DNA of 54,668 nucleotides. It comes from Mycobacterium sp. IS-1496. Its GTDB lineage: Bacteria; Actinomycetota; Actinomycetes; Mycobacteriales; Mycobacteriaceae. The position numbers and the translations under genes are program-made. Below the pieces are notes generated by a model. The model saw only the letters and a program-made list of their open reading frames with translations. It ran no database searches and was not told the origin of the DNA. The stretch lies in the NCBI RefSeq assembly GCF_001499995.1, contig NZ_LQIU01000031.1:1-54668 (forward strand), read 5' to 3'. Every line of letters begins with the position of its first letter. Position 1 is the stretch's first letter. Shown here in pieces: positions 41,830 to 48,704 of this stretch.

Positions 41830-41934
41830 GTGGACTGGATCTGGGAGATCCTGCGATATGTCGCCGCCTGGGGCGGCACCGGTCTGATCATCTGGTTCTG
41901 GTACTGGATGTTCTCCAACATCGGCACCTTCTGA
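41830..41934 (+). CDS. 34-aa Trp-rich one-helix membrane microprotein
   Basis: GTG 41830 is preceded by a full AGGAGG (41816-41821) at 8-nt spacing and ends at TGA 41932, six nt before the VWA gene. The protein begins VDWIWEILRYVAAWGG and contains six Trp, with LIIWFWYWMF as a transmembrane core. Such tiny hydrophobic proteins are often subunits or stabilisers of membrane complexes. It is too short for standard gene finders and probably unannotated. Confidence 0.6.
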   Translation: MDWIWEILRYVAAWGGTGLIIWFWYWMFSNIGTF

Positions 41935-41940
41935 TCTGCC

Positions 41941-43473
41941 ATGGCCGACCTCTCCGACACCCACGCGATGGCGGTCGAACGCAGTTGTGCTGTGACGGCC
42001 GTCGCGCTGAGCGGACGACGTCGTGAGGGCGTCCGCCTCGTGACCGGGGAGCACCGCGGATTCGGCCTCAGCGCCGCACTGGATTTCGTGCACGTGCCCT
42101 ACCCGCCACTCGCACGCGACTGGACCAGGCGAACCGTCACGTGCGGGGTGGCGCTGCAGTGCGCGCCGTCCAAGGAGCGGATCGTCGGGTACCGCCTCAA
42201 CGAACTCTCGGCGCCTGAACTGCGTGCGCTGACGGTGGTGGAAGGCAGGGTCGCCCTGGGGTGGGTGTCGTCCCGATGGCCGGGCCTGCTGCCCGAATTC
42301 CGCAGAATCGTCGGCGATCTCGAGACGCTGCCCGGTGACCTCGACGCCGCGGAGATGCTCGACGCGGCGATCGCGGCCGTGCGTGGCGGCCGACATGTGT
42401 ATCCCCATCCGCTGTTCGGCCGGCTACCGCTGGCGTACACGACGCCGCAGAGTGTCGCCGACAAGATGCGGCGCACGCTCGGCCGGATGCCGTGGACCAC
42501 CACCGAGAAGCGCCTCCCCCGCCCGTATTCGGTTCCGGTGGGCGGCGACGGCGGCATCCGCAACCCCAACCTGCCGCCACCGAGCCGACCACAGGACAAC
42601 GATCTCGACATCACACCCGACCATCGGCCAGGTATCCCCTATCCGGAATGGAACGCATGGACGAAGAGCTTCATGCCGAATCACGTCGCGGTGCTGGAGA
42701 AGACGCTCGCCACCCGAACCCGACCGCCGGAACCGGTGTCGGCGGAACTGCGGAAATGGTTCGAGGAACACACCCACCGCACCATGAAGAACCGCCTCGA
42801 AGACGGCTCCGACCTGGACGTCGAACAGTACGTCCGCCACTACATCGACCTGGCCACCGGCGAGGCGATCGAACCGAGGATCTTCCGCGAGCTGCTGCCG
42901 AGTAGCCGGGACGTCACCACGGCGCTGCTACTCGACGGCAGCTCCTCGCTCGGCGTACACGGCGGGAGCATCTTCGCACTCGAACTGGCCTGTGCCGACG
43001 CCCTTTCCCGAGCGATGACGCTGGCGCACGAACGCCACGGCATCTTCGTCTTCACCGGCAACACCCGGCACCGCGTCGACGTCACCTGCCTCAAGGACTT
43101 CGAGGACCGACGGTTCGTCCCACCCAGCCGTCTCGGTCTCGCCGCCGGCGGCTACACCCGCCTCGGCGCACCGCTGCGCCACCTGACGAGCCGGCTGCTG
43201 GCGCAGTCGTCGGAGCGACGCCTGCTCATCGTGATCGGCGACGGCCTGATCTCCGACGAAGGATACGAGGGCCGCTACGCCTGGGCCGATGCCGCGCACG
43301 CGGTCGAGGAGGCCGACGACGCGGGGGTGCGGATCTACTACGTCGGCGTGGGTCCCACCCGGGTCGACCCGCTGCCCGAGGTGTTCGGACCACGTCGCTC
43401 ACAACGAATCCGGCGGATAGAGGAGCTACCCAGGGTGTTGGCCCACGTACATCGCGAGTTGGTGGCCGCATGA
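41941..43473 (+). CDS. VWA-domain protein (NorD/CbbO-like partner of MoxR ATPase)
   Basis: A 510-aa protein. The C-terminal von Willebrand A domain has a complete MIDAS: LLLDGSSSLGVH near residue 333, GGYTRLGAPLRH near 400, and VIGDGLISDEGY near 425. The N-terminal 300 residues have no recognised domain but contain a Pro-rich, charged middle. MoxR-type AAA+ ATPases work with VWA adaptors such as NorD and CbbO to insert metals into or remodel target enzymes. The moxR-type gene overlaps its stop (ATGA), so the pair is coupled. Confidence 0.88.
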   Translation: MADLSDTHAMAVERSCAVTAVALSGRRREGVRLVTGEHRGFGLSAALDFVHVPYPPLARDWTRRTVTCGVALQCAPSKERIVGYRLNELSAPELRALTVVEGRVALGWVSSRWPGLLPEFRRIVGDLETLPGDLDAAEMLDAAIAAVRGGRHVYPHPLFGRLPLAYTTPQSVADKMRRTLGRMPWTTTEKRLPRPYSVPVGGDGGIRNPNLPPPSRPQDNDLDITPDHRPGIPYPEWNAWTKSFMPNHVAVLEKTLATRTRPPEPVSAELRKWFEEHTHRTMKNRLEDGSDLDVEQYVRHYIDLATGEAIEPRIFRELLPSSRDVTTALLLDGSSSLGVHGGSIFALELACADALSRAMTLAHERHGIFVFTGNTRHRVDVTCLKDFEDRRFVPPSRLGLAAGGYTRLGAPLRHLTSRLLAQSSERRLLIVIGDGLISDEGYEGRYAWADAAHAVEEADDAGVRIYYVGVGPTRVDPLPEVFGPRRSQRIRRIEELPRVLAHVHRELVAA

Positions 43474-44291
43474 GCGACGCCTCCGAGCGCACGAGCGGCA
43501 CTGACTACTACGCGAACGCCAACGAGGTCAGGCTCTTCGAACAGGCCTATCACCAGCGTCTTCCCGTCATGTTGACCGGTCCCACCGGGTGCGGCAAGAC
43601 CCGCCTCGTCGAGCACATGGGCGTCCTGCTGGGTCGCCCGGTGGTCACCGTCAGCTGCCACGACGACCTCACCAGTTCCGATCTGGTCGGCCGTTTCATG
43701 GTCACCGGTGGTGACGTCGTATGGACGGACGGACCACTGACCCGGGCCGTCAAGGCCGGCGCCATCTGCTATCTCGACGAGGTGGTGGAGGCACGCCACG
43801 ACTCGCTGGCCATCCTGCACTCGCTGACCGATCACCGGCGCGCCCTGTATCTGGACCGGGCCGGCGAGGTGGTGCGGGCACCCGAGAGCTTCATGCTCGT
43901 CTGTTCGTACAACCCCGCCTACCGCAGCTCGCTCAAGGAGCTCAAACCGTCCTTCCGCCAACGGTTCGTGACGCTGCCGATGACCTACCTGCCGGCCGAG
44001 CGTGAAGCCGGGGTGATCGTCGCCGAGACCGGTGTCGGATCGGCGACGGCAACGCGGCTCGTCCGGTGCGCCACCGCCATCCGCACCGCCGACGAGGCCT
44101 TTCACTTCGAGCCGCCGTCGACACGGGTGCTGGTCACCGCCGCACAGTTGATCGTCGCCGGCGCAACGGAATTGGAGGCCGCCGAAGCGTGCATCCTCGC
44201 ACCGCTGTCCACCGACGGTGCCATCACCGACGGTCTGCGTGAAGTCGCCGTGGCCAGCCTGGCCGCCGACAGCCCGAGCACATCCGCATAG
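43470..44291 (+). CDS. MoxR/CbbQ/NorQ-type AAA+ ATPase
   Basis: A 273-aa AAA+ protein. Walker A GPTGCGKTR (37-45), Walker B ICYLDE (99-104), sensor-1 SYNPAY and arginine-finger region SFRQRF (161-166) are all present. The early DYYANANEVRLFEQAY resembles the CbbQ/NirQ/NorQ/GpvN family, which activates Rubisco, NO reductase and other enzymes. Located between two related membrane proteins and after a VWA partner, it probably matures one of these membrane proteins (inference). Confidence 0.93.
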   Translation: MSDASERTSGTDYYANANEVRLFEQAYHQRLPVMLTGPTGCGKTRLVEHMGVLLGRPVVTVSCHDDLTSSDLVGRFMVTGGDVVWTDGPLTRAVKAGAICYLDEVVEARHDSLAILHSLTDHRRALYLDRAGEVVRAPESFMLVCSYNPAYRSSLKELKPSFRQRFVTLPMTYLPAEREAGVIVAETGVGSATATRLVRCATAIRTADEAFHFEPPSTRVLVTAAQLIVAGATELEAAEACILAPLSTDGAITDGLREVAVASLAADSPSTSA

Positions 44292-44304
44292 AGGGGAGTT
44301 CCAC

Positions 44305-44433
44305 ATGGATCAGAAGGAGCGCAAGCGCAAGAGGGCGCTGATCGTCCTGCAGATCGTCATCTACGGCTACCTGCTGGCGATGTTCGGCATCCAGCTCTAC
44401 ATGTCGTTCGCCCGCGGGTGGTGGGAGCTGTGA
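44305..44433 (+). CDS. 42-aa one-helix membrane microprotein
   Basis: A 42-residue protein starting MDQKERKRKRALIVLQIVIY: a very basic cytoplasmic N-terminus, one transmembrane helix (about 12-33), and an end reading SFARGWWEL. ATG 44305 follows GAGGGGAG (44291-44298). Its stop overlaps the GTG of the second membrane protein (GTGA), tying the two. It is the counterpart of the 34-aa microprotein near the first paralogue. Confidence 0.7.
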   Translation: MDQKERKRKRALIVLQIVIYGYLLAMFGIQLYMSFARGWWEL

Positions 44434-45152
44434 ATCTCCCTCTGCTGAACCGGCGTTCGGCCGCCAGGCAACCGCCGGGCGGGAGCGTCGGCCTCGAGGA
44501 GCATCACGAGGAATCGCGTCTGGCGCAACGCAGAGCGGACAAGTGGATGATCACCGGCGCCGCCCTGATGGGAATGTGGGTGCCCGGGCTCATCGGGTTT
44601 CCCATCTTCATGCGCGGAGTGTGGCTGCAACGGCAGGCCGCCCGCGCCGGTCTGTCGATGCGGCCGATGATCGTCACGCTGATCGGTTACCTGGTCCTGA
44701 TCGACGGCATGCTGAACAGCCTCGGCTGGGCACTCGACCTCGTCGCCAACCACACGTTGATCAACCGGGTGTTGATGGTCGGCTGGGGTGCGATGTTCGA
44801 CGCCGGCTACTTCTGGCACTACAACGAGGCGTGGGTCGGGGGCGCGGCCGCGCCCGGCGAGAAATCCATGGTGTTCGGGATGATCCTCACCGTCTTCGCG
44901 ATGCGGTGTGCCGCGGCGATCGGCTTCCTGCAGATGAAGCGGTGGGGCCACCAGTGGATGATCATCACCTGCTGGATGGGCGTGCTCATCTGGTGCGTCT
45001 ACGTGTTCAACATGACCATGTACGCCGACGTGCGTTATGCCGGTGTGGTCTTCCCGGTCATCGGATGGTGGATCTACGACATCTTCTACATCACACCGTT
45101 CCTGGCCATCCCCTACCTGCACACGGTGAATCGCGAGATCTTCTCGGACTAA
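44430..45152 (+). CDS. polytopic membrane protein, paralogue 2
   Basis: A 240-aa membrane protein closely related to that at 40915. From RLAQRRADKW onward the two align almost without gaps, sharing MFDAGYFWHYNE, GEK, GFLQMKRWGHQWMI, CWMG, VFNMTMYADVRYAG and IYDIFYITPFLAIPYLHTVNREIF. The first about 30 residues differ. GTG 44430 is set by overlap with the 42-aa gene. The pair suggests a heteromeric complex or two isoforms served by the same MoxR/VWA machine. Confidence 0.8.
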   Translation: MNLPLLNRRSAARQPPGGSVGLEEHHEESRLAQRRADKWMITGAALMGMWVPGLIGFPIFMRGVWLQRQAARAGLSMRPMIVTLIGYLVLIDGMLNSLGWALDLVANHTLINRVLMVGWGAMFDAGYFWHYNEAWVGGAAAPGEKSMVFGMILTVFAMRCAAAIGFLQMKRWGHQWMIITCWMGVLIWCVYVFNMTMYADVRYAGVVFPVIGWWIYDIFYITPFLAIPYLHTVNREIFSD

Positions 45153-45161
45153 GGAGCAACT

Positions 45162-45578
45162 GTGACCACGACTGAAGAGAAGGTCGACGACCTCCCACCC
45201 GGCACCACGCCGTACTACGCCCGCATGCACCGCTACATCAAGCGGGCCGTGCTGGTGTGCCTGGTGGCCCTGGTCATCGAAGGCGCCTTCACGCTGCCGT
45301 TCATGGCGGTGTACTACGGCTACCCGACGCTGAGCCTCACCGAGATCTGCAGTGAACTGCTCAAGGTCCGGTACTCCGACGACGCCCTGGAGTGCAAGGT
45401 GCCCTACCCGCCGCTGGGCCCACCGGAGGGCGCCGAGGGCAAGGACACCGCGCAGGACGAGTGGGGCATTCAGCCGGTCCCGGGCTACAACCGGCTCGGG
45501 TTCCGCGAACTGGTGCGCATCCACGAAGAACGCGAAGCCCGGCAAGCCGCCGAGCAGCAGGGCGTGCCGTCGCCGTGA
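45162..45578 (+). CDS. 138-aa bitopic membrane protein of unknown function
   Basis: It has a hydrophilic N-terminus, one transmembrane helix (about 28-52, AVLVCLVALVIEGAFTLPFMAVYY) and an extracytoplasmic or cytosolic tail with two Cys (EICSELL, LECKVPYPPLGPP), followed by a charged C-terminus (REARQAAEQQG). GTG 45162 follows AAGGAG (45151-45156); the stop overlaps the P450 start (GTGA). It looks like an accessory subunit of the membrane protein encoded just upstream. Confidence 0.7.
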   Translation: MTTTEEKVDDLPPGTTPYYARMHRYIKRAVLVCLVALVIEGAFTLPFMAVYYGYPTLSLTEICSELLKVRYSDDALECKVPYPPLGPPEGAEGKDTAQDEWGIQPVPGYNRLGFRELVRIHEEREARQAAEQQGVPSP

Positions 45579-46792
45579 CCCGTTCGGTCGAGGAGCATGC
45601 CCGCAACTGGGACCTTCGCCACGAGGATTTCCGCGACAACGACTTCCTGTACGACGTCTACGCGGTGATGCGGCGCGACGCGCCGTTCGCCCACACCGAT
45701 ACGCCGTTCCTGGCCCCCACCCCCGGTGGCGCCTGGGTCGCCACCCGCTACGACGACTGCTACCGCATTCTGCAGGACTGGCAACACTTCTCGAGCAACC
45801 CGACGCCGGAGGGCGCCGAACAGCTCGCGGGCGACCTCGTCATCACCATGGACCCGCCGCGTCAGCAGAGTTTCCGCAAGGTCTTGAACCCTTACTTCTC
45901 GCCGGCACGGATGAAAGCGCTGCAGCCGCAGATCCGTCAGGAGACCGACCGCCTGCTCGACCAGTTCATCGAGTCCGGACGAGGGGACCTGGCCGACGTG
46001 GCATGGCACCAGCCCGGTGTGGTGTTCTTCAAGTACCTGCTCGGCATGCCCATCGACGATGTACCGCTGTGCGTCGAGCTCACCGACACCGCGCTGAACG
46101 GCGACACCGAGGACGTCCGGATGGGCGCCTGGGGTGCGCTGTACGCCCATCTCCACCGCGCCGTCACCGCGAGGACCACGCAGCCTCCCCGCGACGACAT
46201 GATCGACGTCTTGCTCAACGCCGAGATCGATGGTGAGCCGCTGCCCTTCGAGATGGCCGTCGCCAACGCGATGCTGCTGGTGCAGGCAGGGCTCGAAACC
46301 ACCGCCAGTGCAATGTCGTTCGCGTTCCATCACCTCGCGACGAACCCGGCCGATCGCGACCGGCTGATCGCCGAACCCGAGATCCTGCCCCGCGCGGTCG
46401 AGGAGTTCATCCGCTATGCCGGATCGATCCACGGGATACCGCGCACCGTGGCCGCCGAGGTGGAAGTCAGCGGCCACACGTTCTGTCCGGGCCAGTCGGT
46501 GATCGTCAACTACGCGTCGGCCAACCGGGACGCCGATCAGTTTCCCGACCCGGATCGATGCGTCCTGGACCGGCAGGCGAACCGCCACCTCGGCTTCGGC
46601 GCGGGCGTGCACCGATGCCTCGGGTCGAACCTCGCCCGCCTCGAGTTCACGGTCGGACTTCAACAGGTGCTGACGCGTATACCCGACTACGTGTTGGCGT
46701 CCGACGGTGCCGCCACCTTCCACGGCAACTCGGTCACGCGTGGATTCCGCAGCATCCCTGTCACGTTCACTCCGGTGCGGCGACGGACATGA
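45575..46792 (+). CDS. cytochrome P450
   Basis: A 405-aa bacterial P450 of normal length. The I-helix is AGLETTASAMSF near residue 238, the K-helix ExxR is in VEEFIRY, and the heme-binding loop is FGAGVHRCLG with the thiolate Cys near 348. It oxidises a hydrophobic substrate with electrons from a ferredoxin; no ferredoxin gene is adjacent. GTG 45575 and the ATGA overlap with the next gene place it inside the membrane-protein operon. Confidence 0.95.
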   Translation: MTRSVEEHARNWDLRHEDFRDNDFLYDVYAVMRRDAPFAHTDTPFLAPTPGGAWVATRYDDCYRILQDWQHFSSNPTPEGAEQLAGDLVITMDPPRQQSFRKVLNPYFSPARMKALQPQIRQETDRLLDQFIESGRGDLADVAWHQPGVVFFKYLLGMPIDDVPLCVELTDTALNGDTEDVRMGAWGALYAHLHRAVTARTTQPPRDDMIDVLLNAEIDGEPLPFEMAVANAMLLVQAGLETTASAMSFAFHHLATNPADRDRLIAEPEILPRAVEEFIRYAGSIHGIPRTVAAEVEVSGHTFCPGQSVIVNYASANRDADQFPDPDRCVLDRQANRHLGFGAGVHRCLGSNLARLEFTVGLQQVLTRIPDYVLASDGAATFHGNSVTRGFRSIPVTFTPVRRRT

Positions 46793-47832
46793 CCTATCGC
46801 GTCATCCAGTGGATGACCGGCGACGTCGGACAGGTCGGCATCCGGCACTTCGCCGACAACCCCGTGTTCGAACTCGTCGGGGTGCTGGTGCACGACAGCC
46901 ACAAGGTCGGCAAGGACGCCGGTGACATCGCCGGAATCCCGTCGATCGGAGTGACCGCGACCGACGACATCGACGCGGTGATCGCGATGGAGGCCGACTG
47001 CGTCTTCTTCACGCCGGTCATCATGGACACCGACACGGTCTGCCGACTGCTGCGCTCCGGCAAGAACGTCGTGACGACCAGCGGATTCTTCTATCCGACA
47101 CCGGACTTCGCCGCCGACGGGGACAAGATCCGCGCCGCGTGCCATGACGGCGGCACGTCGTTCCACGCCGGCGGCATCCATCCGGGCTACGCGGGCGACA
47201 TCCTGCCGCTCACCCTGGCCCGCGTGATGAGCAGGATCGACCAGATCCGCGTCTTCGAAGTGGTCAACGTCCTCACCGACGCGCCGCTCGACCACATCGA
47301 CTGGATGGGTTTCGGCAAGGACCGCGACGCGTTCCTGACCGAACCCACGATCCTCGGCCTCGGCGTGCCGTTCTTCGCCCAGTCGATGTACATGATCGCG
47401 GCCGGCCTCGGTGTGCAGATCGACGAGGTGACCGCCGCCGACGTCAGGGCCGCCGTCGCGACCGAGGACATCCCGCACGAACTCGGCGCCATCCCGCGCG
47501 GGACGGTGGCCGCGCAGCACCACGAGTGGACGGCATGGGTCGACGGCGCGCCGCTGATCGTCTATCACGCGATCTACCTCACCTCCGACAAGATCGAACC
47601 CCGGTGGGAGTGGGGAGAGACCCGCTACCGCATCGTGATCGACGGGGACCCGCCGAGCGAACTGACCCTCCAAGGCTTCGATCAGGCCGACGGGTCGCTG
47701 CGGCATCCCGGATACGACTGGACGGCGATGGGCGCGATCAACGCGATCCCCGACGTCTGCGACGCGCCACCCGGTTGGGTCACCCACCTCGATCTCGGCC
47801 TGATCCGGCCCCGCGGGCTGGTGCGCCCGTGA
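46789..47832 (+). CDS. DapB-like NAD(P)-binding dehydrogenase B
   Basis: A 347-aa paralogue of the protein at 38311: Rossmann start YRVIQWMTGDVGQVGIRHF, NVVTTSGFFYPTP and GGIHPGYAGDILP correspond to its motifs. These reductase-like proteins commonly sit beside P450 or beta-oxidation genes in mycobacteria. It starts at ATG 46789 overlapping the P450 stop and is the last gene of the microprotein-VWA-MoxR-membrane-P450 operon. The substrate is unknown. Confidence 0.85.
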   Translation: MTYRVIQWMTGDVGQVGIRHFADNPVFELVGVLVHDSHKVGKDAGDIAGIPSIGVTATDDIDAVIAMEADCVFFTPVIMDTDTVCRLLRSGKNVVTTSGFFYPTPDFAADGDKIRAACHDGGTSFHAGGIHPGYAGDILPLTLARVMSRIDQIRVFEVVNVLTDAPLDHIDWMGFGKDRDAFLTEPTILGLGVPFFAQSMYMIAAGLGVQIDEVTAADVRAAVATEDIPHELGAIPRGTVAAQHHEWTAWVDGAPLIVYHAIYLTSDKIEPRWEWGETRYRIVIDGDPPSELTLQGFDQADGSLRHPGYDWTAMGAINAIPDVCDAPPGWVTHLDLGLIRPRGLVRP

Positions 47833-47976
47833 CCGTCGGCGAATCGCGTGCGCACCAGTTCTGAGGTGGCATGGTGACGTATCGGATCGATCCCGCCGTG
47901 CTTCACCGGGTGGCGAAGCAGGTCGTCGGCGCTTCCGCCAGCGGATCGGCCGCCCGCCGGTGACGGCTATCGGCAG

Positions 47977-47999
47977 GGACACCGCACTGCCGGTGTGCC
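47977..47999. terminator. weak hairpin between convergent units
   Basis: ACACCG (47979-47984) pairs with CGGTGT (47991-47996) around a 6-nt loop, extended by GG/CC with a bulge. It is the only hairpin I see in the 197-nt gap between the P450 operon and the Rv0910-like gene; no T tract follows. Confidence 0.35.
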
Positions 48000-48029
48000 G
48001 TCGCCGTGATGCTCCGACACATGGAGCGC

Positions 48030-48467
48030 TCAGGCAGGGGCGAAGACGGTCTTGAACCGGTTCAACGACTCCCGGATGTCGCTCTTGAGCGCCCCGGCCA
48101 CCACCATGCCGATCGGCCCGAACAGGGCGGGGCCGCCGAGATGGATGTCGAACGTGACGGTGGAACCGTCACCGGACGGTTTGACCTTGCCCATCAGCTT
48201 GACCTTGACCCCGCCCTTGCCGTCGCCGTTGAGCGTCATCGCCTGCGGCGGCTTGTAGTGGACGATGGTCCAGCTCACCCGGTTGGGCATGCCCATCACC
48301 TCGACGATCGAGTCGATGCGGACACCCTTGTCCAACGTCTCGGGCAGCTTCGAGCGCCACACCCGGTGGATGGACAGCCATTCTTTGTACCGCGACAGGT
48401 CAGAGGCGCACTCCCACGCCTGCTCCGGCGGTAGGGGAACGTCGACGGAGACGGACAGCTTCGCCAT
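48030..48467 (-). CDS. SRPBCC (START-like) protein, Rv0910 homologue
   Basis: A 145-aa helix-grip protein: SVSVDVPLPPEQAWECASDLSRYKEWLSIHRVWRSKLP at the start and VTFDIHLGGPALFGPIGMVV near the end are typical of the SRPBCC/polyketide-cyclase fold. It corresponds by similarity and order to M. tuberculosis Rv0910, listed as the toxin of the Rv0909-Rv0910 pair. It lies 2 nt downstream of the Rv0909-like gene on the same strand. Confidence 0.85.
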   Translation of the reverse strand: MAKLSVSVDVPLPPEQAWECASDLSRYKEWLSIHRVWRSKLPETLDKGVRIDSIVEVMGMPNRVSWTIVHYKPPQAMTLNGDGKGGVKVKLMGKVKPSGDGSTVTFDIHLGGPALFGPIGMVVAGALKSDIRESLNRFKTVFAPA

Positions 48468-48469
48468 GG

Positions 48470-48700
48470 CTAGGGGTGCAGCGGCGGGTTCTGCGGGTTG
48501 ACCGGGGGTTGCGGAGGCGGCGGCTGCTGCGGGTTGTTCTGGTTGACGTAGTTCTGCGCCGCGCTCTGGGCCTTGTTCACCTGGTTGGTGTACTTGCCCT
48601 TGGTCTTCTGGTCGAAGAGGTCACCGGCCTTCTCGATCGCGCTGCCGGCCTTGTCGGGGTTCTTCGACACCCAGTTCTTCACCTTGTCGAGGAATGCCAT
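48470..48700 (-). CDS. Rv0909-like small protein (putative antitoxin)
   Basis: A 76-aa protein. The first 53 residues (MAFLDKVKNWVSKNPDKAGS, then AGDLFDQKTKGKYTNQVNKAQ) match the Rv0909 family, a short amphipathic helical domain. A Pro/Gln/Asn-rich tail follows. It lies between ctpE and the SRPBCC gene as in M. tuberculosis, where the pair is catalogued as a toxin-antitoxin system; whether that holds here is not tested. Confidence 0.85.
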   Translation of the reverse strand: MAFLDKVKNWVSKNPDKAGSAIEKAGDLFDQKTKGKYTNQVNKAQSAAQNYVNQNNPQQPPPPQPPVNPQNPPLHP

Positions 48701-48704
48701 GACG

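Noticed and set aside
40915..45152. Calling the two membrane proteins AveC-like spirocyclases or PmoC-like copper oxygenases
   Set aside because: I could not identify the diagnostic residues of either family by eye, so they are left as unknown membrane proteins.
47871..47963. 30-codon ORF beginning MVTYRIDPAVLHRVAKQVVG
   Set aside because: It has a weak ribosome site, resembles the first residues of some secreted mycobacterial proteins, but is too short and isolated to call as a gene.
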